Of a stretch of DNA of 64,000 nucleotides, positions 52,684 through 60,647 are shown in pieces. The notes beneath the pieces are model-generated. The model saw only the letters and a list, made by a program, of their open reading frames with translations, was not told the DNA's origin and did no database searches. The first letter of the stretch is position 1; every line of letters begins with the position of its first letter. The translations under genes and the position numbers were made by a program. This DNA comes from Microthrixaceae bacterium (lineage in GTDB: Bacteria; Actinomycetota; Acidimicrobiia; Acidimicrobiales; DATDAH01): contig JACJWK010000002.1 of NCBI GenBank assembly GCA_020637195.1, forward strand, positions 196,317-260,316, in the 5' to 3' direction.

Positions 52684-54014
52684 CCGAGCCGTTCTTCGGC
52701 ACCGGGCCGGTGCGTCCGGCGGGCGACGAGCCCGGTGACGGCCTGCAGTACCAGGTGTACGACCCCGACCTCGTCGTGGGCGACCGGCGCATGGAGGACC
52801 ACCTGCGCCCCGCGGTCTGCTACTGGCACAGCTTCTGCGCCCCCGGCGACGACGTGTTCGGCTCGGGCACCTGGGACCGGCCCTGGCTCGGCGACGCCGC
52901 CGCCGCCGACCCGATGGCGGCGGCCGAGGCCAAGCTCGACGCCGCGTTCGAGCTCTTCACCATCCTGGGCACGCCCTTCTTCTGCTTCCACGACCTCGAC
53001 CTGGCGCCGGCGGGCGACTCGCTGAAGGAGAGCCGGGCCAACCTCGAGACCATGGCCGACCAGGCCCGGGCCAAGATGGACGACACCGGGGTGCGCCTGC
53101 TCTGGGGCACGGCCAACCTCTTCGGCCACCCCCGCTACGCCGCCGGCGCGGCGACCAACCCCGACCCCGACGTGTTCGCCCACGCCGCCGCCCAGGTGCG
53201 CGCCGCGCTCGAGGTCACCCACCGCCTCGACGGCGAGAACTACGTGCTGTGGGGCGGGCGCGAGGGCTACGACACCCTCCTCAACACCGACCTGCGGCGT
53301 GAGGGCGAGCAGCTCGCCCGCTTCCTCTCGCTGGTGGCGGAGCACAAGCACGCCATCGGCTTCACGGGCACCCTGCTCATCGAGCCCAAGCCCCACGAGC
53401 CGACCAAGCACCAGTACGACCACGACGCCGCCGCCATCCACGGCTTCCTCGACCGCCACGGCCTCGCCCACGAGTTCAAGCTCAACATCGAGGCGAACCA
53501 CGCCACCCTGTCGGGCCACTCGTTCCACCACGAGGTCGCCTACGCGGTCGACCACGGCATCCTCGGCAGCATCGACGCCAACCGCGGCGACCCTCAGAAC
53601 GGCTGGGACACCGACCAGTTCCCCAACTCGGTCGAGGAGCTCTCGCTCGTGCTGTACGAGATCCTGCGCGGCGGCGGCCTCGGCACGGGCGGCTTCAACT
53701 TCGACGCCCACCTCCGCCGCCAGAGCGTCGACCGGGACGACCTCGTCCACGCCCACGTCGGTGCCATCGACACGCTGGCCCGGGCGCTGCTCGTGGCCCA
53801 GGCCCTCGTCGACGACGGGACCCTCGCCTCGAACCGGGCCGAGCGCTACGCCGGCTGGGAGGGTCCGACCGGCCAGGCCATCCTCGACCCTTCGGCCACC
53901 CTGGCCGCGCTGGCCGACGAGGCCGAGCGGGCCGACCGCCGGCCCCGGCCGGTGTCGGGGCGCCAGGAGCGGCTCGAGAACGAGGTCAACCGGATCCTCT
54001 GGACCACCCGGTAG
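52680..54014 (+). CDS. xylA: xylose isomerase
   Basis: A 444-aa xylose isomerase of the longer, class II-like type. The catalytic His is in FCFHDLDLAPAG, metal ligands in LLIEPKPHEPTKHQYDHD, and NIEANHATLSGHSFHHE and SIDANRGD follow. It converts D-xylose to D-xylulose in the cytoplasm. GTG 52680 overlaps the MscS stop; a GH3 glycosidase gene is 14 bp downstream, so xylosides are probably taken up, cleaved and isomerised. No xylulokinase or xylose transporter is in the window. Confidence 0.94.
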   Translation: MTEPFFGTGPVRPAGDEPGDGLQYQVYDPDLVVGDRRMEDHLRPAVCYWHSFCAPGDDVFGSGTWDRPWLGDAAAADPMAAAEAKLDAAFELFTILGTPFFCFHDLDLAPAGDSLKESRANLETMADQARAKMDDTGVRLLWGTANLFGHPRYAAGAATNPDPDVFAHAAAQVRAALEVTHRLDGENYVLWGGREGYDTLLNTDLRREGEQLARFLSLVAEHKHAIGFTGTLLIEPKPHEPTKHQYDHDAAAIHGFLDRHGLAHEFKLNIEANHATLSGHSFHHEVAYAVDHGILGSIDANRGDPQNGWDTDQFPNSVEELSLVLYEILRGGGLGTGGFNFDAHLRRQSVDRDDLVHAHVGAIDTLARALLVAQALVDDGTLASNRAERYAGWEGPTGQAILDPSATLAALADEAERADRRPRPVSGRQERLENEVNRILWTTR

Positions 54015-54028
54015 GGGAGCGCGCGCCG

Positions 54029-55972
54029 ATGGCCACCTGGGAGCCACCCGCGGACGTCGCGGCACGGGTCGGCGAGCTGACCGACCTCGAGCTGTTGCAC
54101 CTCGTCGGGGGTGACGGCCCGGCGCTGAAGGGCAATCTCGAGATGGCCAAGCGCTACAACGCCACGCCCATCGTGGCCGGGCGCCTCCCGGCGAGGGGCA
54201 TCGCCGGCATCGCCTTCACCGACGGCCCGCGCGGCGTGGTCATGGGCCGCTCGACGGCGTTCCCCGTGCCGATGGCCCGGGGCGCGGCGTTCGATCCCGG
54301 CCTGGAGGAGCAGATCGGTGACGCCATCGGGGTCGAGGCCCGGGCCCAGGGCGCCGACTTCTTCGGCGGCGTCTGCATCAACCTGCTGCGCCACCCGGCG
54401 TGGGGCCGGGCCCAGGAGACCTACGGCGAGGACTCCCACCTGCTCGGCGAGATGGGCGCCGCCCTGGTGCGGGGCACGCAGCGGCACGTGATGGCCTGCA
54501 TCAAGCACTACGCGTGCAACTCGATGGAGAACTCGCGCTTCTGGGTCGACGTGAGGATCGACGAGGCCGACCTCCGGGACCTCTACCTCCCCCACTTCCG
54601 CCGGTGCGTCGACGAGGGCGCGGCGTCGGTGATGTCGGCCTACAACAAGGTCAACGGTGACTGGTGCGGTGGCCACCGTCACCTGCTCACCGAGGTGCTC
54701 AAGGACGACTGGGGCTTCGACGGGTTCGTCATCTCGGACTTCACGTTCGGCGTGCGGGGGAGCGCCCAGGCGTGCCTCGAGGCGGGGCTCGACGTGGAGA
54801 TGCCCTTCGCCTGGCGGGTCAAGCGGCTCGGACGCGCCGTGCGGGCGGGTCGCCTCGACCGGGCCCGCCTCCGGGATGCCGCCGCCCGCCTGCTCCACCA
54901 GCAGGACCGCCAGGCCCGACGGGGCGAGCCGGCGCGCTACGTCTCCGAGGCGGTCGCGTCACCCGAGCATCGGGCCCTGGCCCACCGGGCCGCGGTCGAC
55001 GGCACCGTGCTGCTCCAGAACGACGGCCTGCTGCCGTTCGACCCCGCCAAGGTCCGGTCGGTCGCCGTCGTCGGCAAGCTGGCGGCGATCGCCAACACCG
55101 GCGACCTCGGGTCCAGCCGGGTGCGGGCGCCGGAGGTCGTGACCCTGCTCGACGGCCTCCGGGTGGCGGCCGAGCGCCACGGCATCACCGTCGAGCACCA
55201 CGACGGCGACGACGAGGACGCCTGCGCCGAGCTCGCGGCGCGCTGCGACGCGGTCGTGCTCGCGGTCGGCAACACCTTCCGGGACGAGGGGGAGTGGGTC
55301 GGCAAGGACGGCGGCGATCGCACCCGCCTCACGTTGCGCCCCGTCGACGAGGCCCTCGTGTGGCGGGTGGCCCGGGTCAACGCCTGCACCGCGGTCGTGC
55401 TCTACGGCGGCTCGGCCTTCGTCACCGAGGCGTGGCGCACCGACGTGGGCGCGATCCTCATGGCCTGGTACCCGGGCATGGAGGGCGGCCGGGCCCTCGC
55501 CGACGTGCTCGTCGGCGACGAGGTGCCGGGGGGCCGGCTGCCCTGCACCTGGCCGGCGGACGAGCGGGACCTCCCGCGCTTCAAGCGGTTCGCCCGCCGC
55601 ATCGTGTACGGGCCCCTGCACGGCTACCGGAAGTTCGAGGCCGATGGCGCCCACCCGGCGTTCCCGTTCGGCTTCGGCCTCTCCTACACGACGATCGAGT
55701 GGGGCGAGCCCGAGGTCGCCGGCGGCGAGGCCCGGGTGACCTTGAGCAACACCGGCGACCGCCCCGGCGTCGAGGTGGTGCAGCTCTACCGCTCAGAGGC
55801 GCTCGGCACCGAGCCCCGGGCCCTGCGCACCCTCCGCGGCTTCACCAAGGTCCGCCTCGCCCCCGGCGAGACCGTGACCGCCGCGGTGCCGCTCCCCGAC
55901 GACGGGAGGTCCGGCGCCCTCTGGCTGGGCGCCAGCTCCGACCCCGCCGACCTCGTGGCCCTCGACGCCTGA
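54029..55972 (+). CDS. glycoside hydrolase family 3 (beta-glucosidase/xylosidase)
   Basis: A 647-aa GH3 enzyme. The (beta/alpha)8 domain has FTDGPRGVVMGRSTAFP, KHYACNSMENSRFWVDV, and the nucleophile Asp in FDGFVISDFTFGVRG. The second domain follows LLQNDGLLPFDPAKVRSVAV, and the protein ends with a fibronectin-III-like domain (FPFGFGLSYTTIEW then VEVVQLYRSEALG). There is no signal peptide, so it should act on imported oligosaccharides. Its pairing with xylA supports a beta-xylosidase role. Confidence 0.92.
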   Translation: MATWEPPADVAARVGELTDLELLHLVGGDGPALKGNLEMAKRYNATPIVAGRLPARGIAGIAFTDGPRGVVMGRSTAFPVPMARGAAFDPGLEEQIGDAIGVEARAQGADFFGGVCINLLRHPAWGRAQETYGEDSHLLGEMGAALVRGTQRHVMACIKHYACNSMENSRFWVDVRIDEADLRDLYLPHFRRCVDEGAASVMSAYNKVNGDWCGGHRHLLTEVLKDDWGFDGFVISDFTFGVRGSAQACLEAGLDVEMPFAWRVKRLGRAVRAGRLDRARLRDAAARLLHQQDRQARRGEPARYVSEAVASPEHRALAHRAAVDGTVLLQNDGLLPFDPAKVRSVAVVGKLAAIANTGDLGSSRVRAPEVVTLLDGLRVAAERHGITVEHHDGDDEDACAELAARCDAVVLAVGNTFRDEGEWVGKDGGDRTRLTLRPVDEALVWRVARVNACTAVVLYGGSAFVTEAWRTDVGAILMAWYPGMEGGRALADVLVGDEVPGGRLPCTWPADERDLPRFKRFARRIVYGPLHGYRKFEADGAHPAFPFGFGLSYTTIEWGEPEVAGGEARVTLSNTGDRPGVEVVQLYRSEALGTEPRALRTLRGFTKVRLAPGETVTAAVPLPDDGRSGALWLGASSDPADLVALDA

Positions 55973-55994
55973 TGACCGCCGGCCGGCGCTGGCT

Positions 55995-56198
55995 GTGGGG
56001 GCGGCGTCGATCCTCGCCGTGCTCGCCGGCCTGTACCTCGTCGTCACGTTCAGCTTCCTGGCGTGGTTCACCCTGGGGATGCGGGCGTCCGACGGGCGGG
56101 AGCCCCGTGTCGGGGACTGGCTTCTCGTGGCGACCGTCGACGTGGCGGCGCTGGCGTTCGTCGCCTGGGGGGCGAACGTGCTGTGGCGCCGAGGCTGA
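55995..56198 (+). CDS. small membrane protein, 67 aa
   Basis: Two predicted transmembrane helices (ASILAVLAGLYLVVTFSFLA and LLVATVDVAALAFVAWGANV) joined by a charged loop. GTG 55995 is the earliest start in frame. An ATG at 55972 overlaps the GH3 stop as TGATG and would read MTAGRRWLWG, but in another frame; a single-base indel could join the two. Role unknown. Confidence 0.55.
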   Translation: MGAASILAVLAGLYLVVTFSFLAWFTLGMRASDGREPRVGDWLLVATVDVAALAFVAWGANVLWRRG

Positions 56199-56210
56199 GT
56201 CGCTCGACGT

Positions 56211-56462
56211 TCAGGTGAACGCCGCGAGCAGCGCGGTGATGGCAGCCAGGCCGATCCCCGCCACCGTGAGCATCCGGTTGGTGAGGCGGTCAACGACCCG
56301 GGCCTCCATGCGGGCCAACAGGACGTCGACCTGGTCACGGCTCACGGGCTGATCGGCGTCGCGCGCCGGGAAGTGCGACAGCATCGCTTGGGTCGTCTCC
56401 TCACCGAGGAACTTCACGAACTCGGTGTACATCCTGTTCCGCTGCTTCTCCGTGATGGCCAT
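56211..56462 (-). CDS. small C-tail-anchored protein, 83 aa
   Basis: An unrecognised small protein. Residues 1-40 are charged and helical (AITEKQRNRMYTEFVKFLGE), residues 45-65 form a possible coiled coil (VDVLLARMEARVVDRLTNRM) and the last 20 are a hydrophobic anchor (VAGIGLAAITALLAAF). ATG 56462 is preferred; the frame extends to 56495. Similar short proteins occur in Acidimicrobiia, as I recall, without known function. TAGAGT on the minus strand at 56511-56516 could be its -10. Confidence 0.6.
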   Translation of the reverse strand: MAITEKQRNRMYTEFVKFLGEETTQAMLSHFPARDADQPVSRDQVDVLLARMEARVVDRLTNRMLTVAGIGLAAITALLAAFT

Positions 56463-56660
56463 GGTCCGGCTCCAGCTCGATCGAGGGGTGCCCACGGGGA
56501 AGTACGTACGACTCTAGAGCCCGCCGTCCCCACCGGGAAGGCCCCACGTCGCGCCGCCGTTTGTCCGAGATCGTCGACCCGGAGGAGGGATGCCCAGGCC
56601 GTTGCGGCGGAGGGTCCCTGATGTCACAGGCCGGCGGCCGACGTCGGCGCCGCGCTCTGA

Positions 56661-59258
56661 TCAGTCGTCGTCGGCGACCGGTGTGAGGGTGACCTCGACG
56701 GAGAAGTCGTCGGCGGGCTCGGTGGTGAGGGTGGCGACGTTGCCCGCTTCGCAGACGTCGCCGGCGGCGGGCGCGAGCAGGGCGAGGCGCTCGGCGGTGT
56801 CCCGGACGACGACGGTCTCGACGTCGGCGCGGAGGCTGACGCCGGCCTCGGTCTTGGCCTTGCGGATCTCGCCCAGGACCGCGCCGGCGACGTCGTAGGT
56901 GGCGGGGTCGACGGAGGTCGCCGCGTCCGGGATCTCGGCCGCCGTGGGCCAGGCCGCCCGGTGGACCGATCCCTCCTGCCACCACGACCAGACCTCCTCG
57001 GTGGCGAAGGGGAGGAACGGGGCGAAGAGGCGCAGCAGCGTCGAGAGCGACACGTTCAGTGCGCCGCGGGCCGAGGCGGCGGCCTCGGGCCCGCGGGCGC
57101 CGTAGGCGCGCCCCTTGACCAGCTCGAGGTAGTCGTCGCAGAAGGCCCAGAAGAACGCCTCGGTGCGCTCGAGGGCCCGGGCGTAGTCGTACCCGTCGAA
57201 GGCCGCGGTGGCCTCGTCGACCAGGACGCGCAGGCGGGCGAGCATGGCCAGGTCGAGGGCCTCGGTGACGGCGGCCGGGTCGGCGTCGGGGACGGCCGGG
57301 ACGGGGTCGGGCGGCTCGCCCTCGCGTGGGGTGCCCAGACCCAGGGCGAACTTGGACGCGTTGAGGATCTTGATGGCGAGGCGTCGACCCACCTTCATCT
57401 GGCCCTCGTCGAACGCCGTGTCGGTGCCGGGGCGCCCGTTGGCGGCCCAGTAGCGGACGGCGTCGCTGCCGAAGCGCTCGAGGTTGGCCATGGGCGTGAC
57501 CACGTTGCCCTTGGACTTCGACATCTTCTTGCGGTCGGGGTCGAGGATCCACCCCGACAGCGCGGCGTTGCGCCACGGGGCGCAGCCGAACTCGAAGTGC
57601 GACCGCACCATGGTCGAGAACAGCCAGGTGCGGATGATGTCGTGCCCCTGGGGGCGCAGGTCCATGGGGAACGTGCGCGAGAAGAGGTCGTCGTCCTCCT
57701 CCCAGCCGCACACGATCTGGGGGGTGAGCGACGACGTGGCCCAGGTGTCCATCACGTCGGGGTCGGCGGCGAACCCGCCGGGCCGGTCGCGCTGCGACTC
57801 GTCGTAGCCCGGCGCGGGCTGCGCCTGGGGGTCGACCGGCAGCACGTCCTCGGACGGCGTGATGATGCGGTCGTAGCGGGTCTCGCCGTGCTCGTCGACC
57901 TCGTACCAGACCGGGATGGGCGGGCCGAGGAAGCGCTGCCGGCTGATGAGCCAGTCGCCGTTGAGGCCCTCGACCCAGCTGTCGTAGCGGGCCTGCATGT
58001 AGCCGGGGTGCCAGGCCAGCTCGCCGCCCCGGGCGACGAGGGCGTCGCGCAGCTCGGGCTCGCGGCCGCCGTTGCGGATGTACCACTGGCGGGTGGTGAC
58101 GATCTCGAGGGGGCGATCGCCCTTCTCGAAGAACTTCACCGCGTGGGTGATCGGCCGGGGCTCGCCCTCGAGGTCACCCGACTCGGCGAGCAGCTCGACG
58201 ACCCGGGCCTGGGCCTGGTTGATGGTCTTGCCCGCCAGCTCGGCGTACGCCTGACGCCCGGCGGGGTCGTCGAGCCCCGGGGGCGGGTCGGCGAGGAGCC
58301 GGCCGTTGCGGTCGACGACGGCCCGGACGGGCAGGTCGAGCTCCCGCCACCAGACCACGTCGGTGAGGTCGCCGAACGTGCAGATCATGGCGATGCCCGA
58401 CCCCTTCTCGGGGTCGGCGAGCTCGTGGCCGTGGACGGGGACCTCGACGCCGAACAGCGGGGTGGTGACCGTGGTGCCGAACAGCGGCTGGTAGCGGGCG
58501 TCGTCGGGGTGGGCGACCAGGGCCACGCACGCCGGCAGCAGCTCGGGGCGGGTGGTCTCGATGTGGACGAGGCTCCCGTCGGGCCGACCGAAGCCGATGC
58601 GGTGGTAGGCGCCGGGGCGCTCACGGTCCTCCAGCTCGGCCTGGGCGACCGCGGTGTGGAAGCTGACGTCCCACAGGCACGGCGCCTCGGCGGTGTAGGC
58701 CTCGCCGCGGGCGAGGTTGCGCAGGAAGGCGCGCTGGCTGACCCGCCGGCACGTCTCGTCGATGGTGGCGTAGGTGTTGGTCCAGTCGACCGACAGGCCG
58801 AGGTGGGTCCACAGGTGCTCGAACGCCTTCTCGTCCTCGAGCACGAGCTGGTCGCACAGCTCGAGGAAGTTCTGGCGGGAGATGACGACCTGTTGCTTGG
58901 ACGGCTCGGCCGGTGGCGTGAAGTCCGGGTCGTAGGGCAGGTGGGCGTCGCCGCGGACGCCGTAGTAGTTCTGCACGCGGCGCTCGGTGGGCAGGCCGTT
59001 GTCGTCCCAGCCCATGGGGTAGAAGACCTCTTTGCCCCGCATGCGCTGGTACCGGGCGACGAGGTCGGTGTGGGTGTACGAGAACACGTGGCCGACGTGC
59101 AGCGAGCCGCTCACCGTCGGCGGCGGGGTGTCGATCGAGTACACCTCGTCGCGGGTCTTCGACCGGTCGAACCCGTAGGTCCCGTCGGCGCGCCAGCGGG
59201 CGCCCCACTTCTCCTCGAGGCCGTCGAGCGTCGGTTTTCTGGGTGCTTCCGCAGGCAT
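56661..59258 (-). CDS. valS: valyl-tRNA synthetase
   Basis: An 865-aa class I aminoacyl-tRNA synthetase that charges tRNA-Val. The HIGH motif is SGSLHVGHVF (about residue 48), the KMSKS motif is KKMSKSKGN (about 577), and the CP1 editing domain contains HIETTRPELLPACVALVAHP. The C-terminus lacks an obvious long coiled-coil arm; it ends after VSLRADVETVVVRDTAERLA with about 45 more residues, which fits the actinobacterial short form. ATG 59258 lies on the opposite strand to cysS with only about 22 bp between starts. Confidence 0.95.
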   Translation of the reverse strand: MPAEAPRKPTLDGLEEKWGARWRADGTYGFDRSKTRDEVYSIDTPPPTVSGSLHVGHVFSYTHTDLVARYQRMRGKEVFYPMGWDDNGLPTERRVQNYYGVRGDAHLPYDPDFTPPAEPSKQQVVISRQNFLELCDQLVLEDEKAFEHLWTHLGLSVDWTNTYATIDETCRRVSQRAFLRNLARGEAYTAEAPCLWDVSFHTAVAQAELEDRERPGAYHRIGFGRPDGSLVHIETTRPELLPACVALVAHPDDARYQPLFGTTVTTPLFGVEVPVHGHELADPEKGSGIAMICTFGDLTDVVWWRELDLPVRAVVDRNGRLLADPPPGLDDPAGRQAYAELAGKTINQAQARVVELLAESGDLEGEPRPITHAVKFFEKGDRPLEIVTTRQWYIRNGGREPELRDALVARGGELAWHPGYMQARYDSWVEGLNGDWLISRQRFLGPPIPVWYEVDEHGETRYDRIITPSEDVLPVDPQAQPAPGYDESQRDRPGGFAADPDVMDTWATSSLTPQIVCGWEEDDDLFSRTFPMDLRPQGHDIIRTWLFSTMVRSHFEFGCAPWRNAALSGWILDPDRKKMSKSKGNVVTPMANLERFGSDAVRYWAANGRPGTDTAFDEGQMKVGRRLAIKILNASKFALGLGTPREGEPPDPVPAVPDADPAAVTEALDLAMLARLRVLVDEATAAFDGYDYARALERTEAFFWAFCDDYLELVKGRAYGARGPEAAASARGALNVSLSTLLRLFAPFLPFATEEVWSWWQEGSVHRAAWPTAAEIPDAATSVDPATYDVAGAVLGEIRKAKTEAGVSLRADVETVVVRDTAERLALLAPAAGDVCEAGNVATLTTEPADDFSVEVTLTPVADDD

Positions 59259-59267
59259 GGTGGAGCG

Positions 59268-59274
59268 TACGGTA
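59268..59274. promoter_or_regulatory. mirrored -10 elements for valS and cysS
   Basis: TACGGTA on the plus strand (TACGGT, then 7 nt, then cysS GTG 59281) reads TACCGTA on the minus strand (about 10 nt before valS ATG 59258). Both genes could be transcribed leaderless from one shared site. Confidence 0.45.
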
Positions 59275-59280
59275 GTGGTC

Positions 59281-60630
59281 GTGCTGTCCCTCTTCGACAC
59301 CAGTTCCGGCGCGGTCGTCCCCTTCGTCCCGAAGGAGGAGGGCAAGGTGTCGATGTACGTGTGCGGCCCCACCGTGTACGGGCCGCCCCACCTCGGGCAC
59401 GGCCGCTTCTCGCTCGTGTTCGACATCTTGCGGCGCTACCTCGAGTGGTCGGGCTACGAGGTCACCTACGTCTCGAACATCACCGACATCGACGACAACA
59501 TCATCACCGCCGCGGCCGAGCGCGGCACCGACCCGGCCCAGCTCGCGGTCGACTGCGAGAAGCTCTGGTACGAGGCCATGGACGCCATCGGGGTCGAGCG
59601 CCCCACCGTCGACCCCCACGCCACCGCCTACGTCGAGCGCATGGTCGAGTTCATCGGCGAGCTCGTCGACCGGGGCCAGGCCTACGAGACCTCCGACGGG
59701 GTCTACTTCGCGGTCGAAGGTGTGGCCGACTACGGCCTGCTCGCCCGCCAGTCCCTCGAGTCGCTGCGGGCCGGCGCCCGGGTCGAGGTGGGCGAGGACA
59801 AGCGCTCACCGCTCGACTTCGTGCTCTGGAAGCGGGCCAAGCCCGGTGAGCCCACGTGGCCCTCGCCCTGGGGACCGGGCCGTCCGGGCTGGCACACCGA
59901 GTGCGTCGTGATGTCGCTCGACCTGCTCGGTGACCGCTTCGACATCCACGGCGGCGGTCAGGACCTGGCCTTCCCCCACCACGAGAACGAGCGGGCGCAG
60001 GCGCTGGCCGCGGGCCGGCACTCGGCGACGCTGTGGGTGCACAACGGCTTCGTCGAGGTGGGGGGCGAGAAGATGTCGAAGTCGCTCGGCAACTTCACCA
60101 CGCTGCTCGACATGGTCGAGTCCGACGACCCCCGGGCCTACCGGCTGCTCGTCCTGCGGGCCCACTACCGCTCGCCGGTCGAGGTCACCCGGGAGTCGAC
60201 CGCCGACGCGGCCGCCGCCCTCAAGCGCCTCGACAACGTGGCGCGGCGCACCGCCGAGCTGACGCCGCGGCCGGCCGACGAGGAGGTGCTCGACGAGTTC
60301 CGGGCGCTGATGGACGACGACCTCAACACGCCGGGCGCCTTCCGGCTGCTGTTCGACCAGATCCGCGCCGCCAACACGGCCCTCGACGAGGGCCGCGAGT
60401 ACGACGCCGCGGTCGCGTGGGCCGCCATCGCCGAGATCTGCACGGCCGTGGGCCTCCAGCCGGTCACCCAGGACGACGCGCTGCCCGACGACGTCGTGGC
60501 GATGGCCGCGGCCCGCGACGAGGCGCGTTCGGCGAAGGACTGGGCCGAGGCGGACCGCCTGCGCGCCGAGATCGAAGGCGCCGGCTTCACCGTCGAGGAC
60601 ACCCCCGCCGGCACCGTCGTGCGCCGCTGA
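59281..60630 (+). CDS. cysS: cysteinyl-tRNA synthetase
   Basis: A 449-aa class I synthetase for tRNA-Cys. Seen: YVCGPTVYGPPHLGHGR with the first zinc Cys and the HIGH motif, the second zinc Cys in WHTECVVMSLDLLG, GGGQDLAFPHHENE with the zinc ligands, and KMSKSLGN. FPHHENE and the full C-terminal domain distinguish it from MshC, the mycothiol ligase with the same fold. GTG 59281 is chosen since it fits the -10 element; an ATG at 59257 in frame would overlap the valS start. Confidence 0.94.
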   Translation: MLSLFDTSSGAVVPFVPKEEGKVSMYVCGPTVYGPPHLGHGRFSLVFDILRRYLEWSGYEVTYVSNITDIDDNIITAAAERGTDPAQLAVDCEKLWYEAMDAIGVERPTVDPHATAYVERMVEFIGELVDRGQAYETSDGVYFAVEGVADYGLLARQSLESLRAGARVEVGEDKRSPLDFVLWKRAKPGEPTWPSPWGPGRPGWHTECVVMSLDLLGDRFDIHGGGQDLAFPHHENERAQALAAGRHSATLWVHNGFVEVGGEKMSKSLGNFTTLLDMVESDDPRAYRLLVLRAHYRSPVEVTRESTADAAAALKRLDNVARRTAELTPRPADEEVLDEFRALMDDDLNTPGAFRLLFDQIRAANTALDEGREYDAAVAWAAIAEICTAVGLQPVTQDDALPDDVVAMAAARDEARSAKDWAEADRLRAEIEGAGFTVEDTPAGTVVRR

Positions 60631-60647
60631 GCCGCCGGCGGGCTCAG
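60627..60647. terminator. perfect hairpin carrying both convergent stop codons
   Basis: CTGAGCC (60627-60633) and GGCTCAG (60641-60647) pair around GCCGGCG. The cysS TGA is in the left arm and the TGA of the FG-GAP gene, minus strand, in the right arm. Confidence 0.55.

Noticed and set aside
59281..60630. MshC (mycothiol ligase) rather than CysS
   Set aside because: The zinc-site region reads FPHHENE and a complete C-terminal anticodon-binding part is present, as in CysS.
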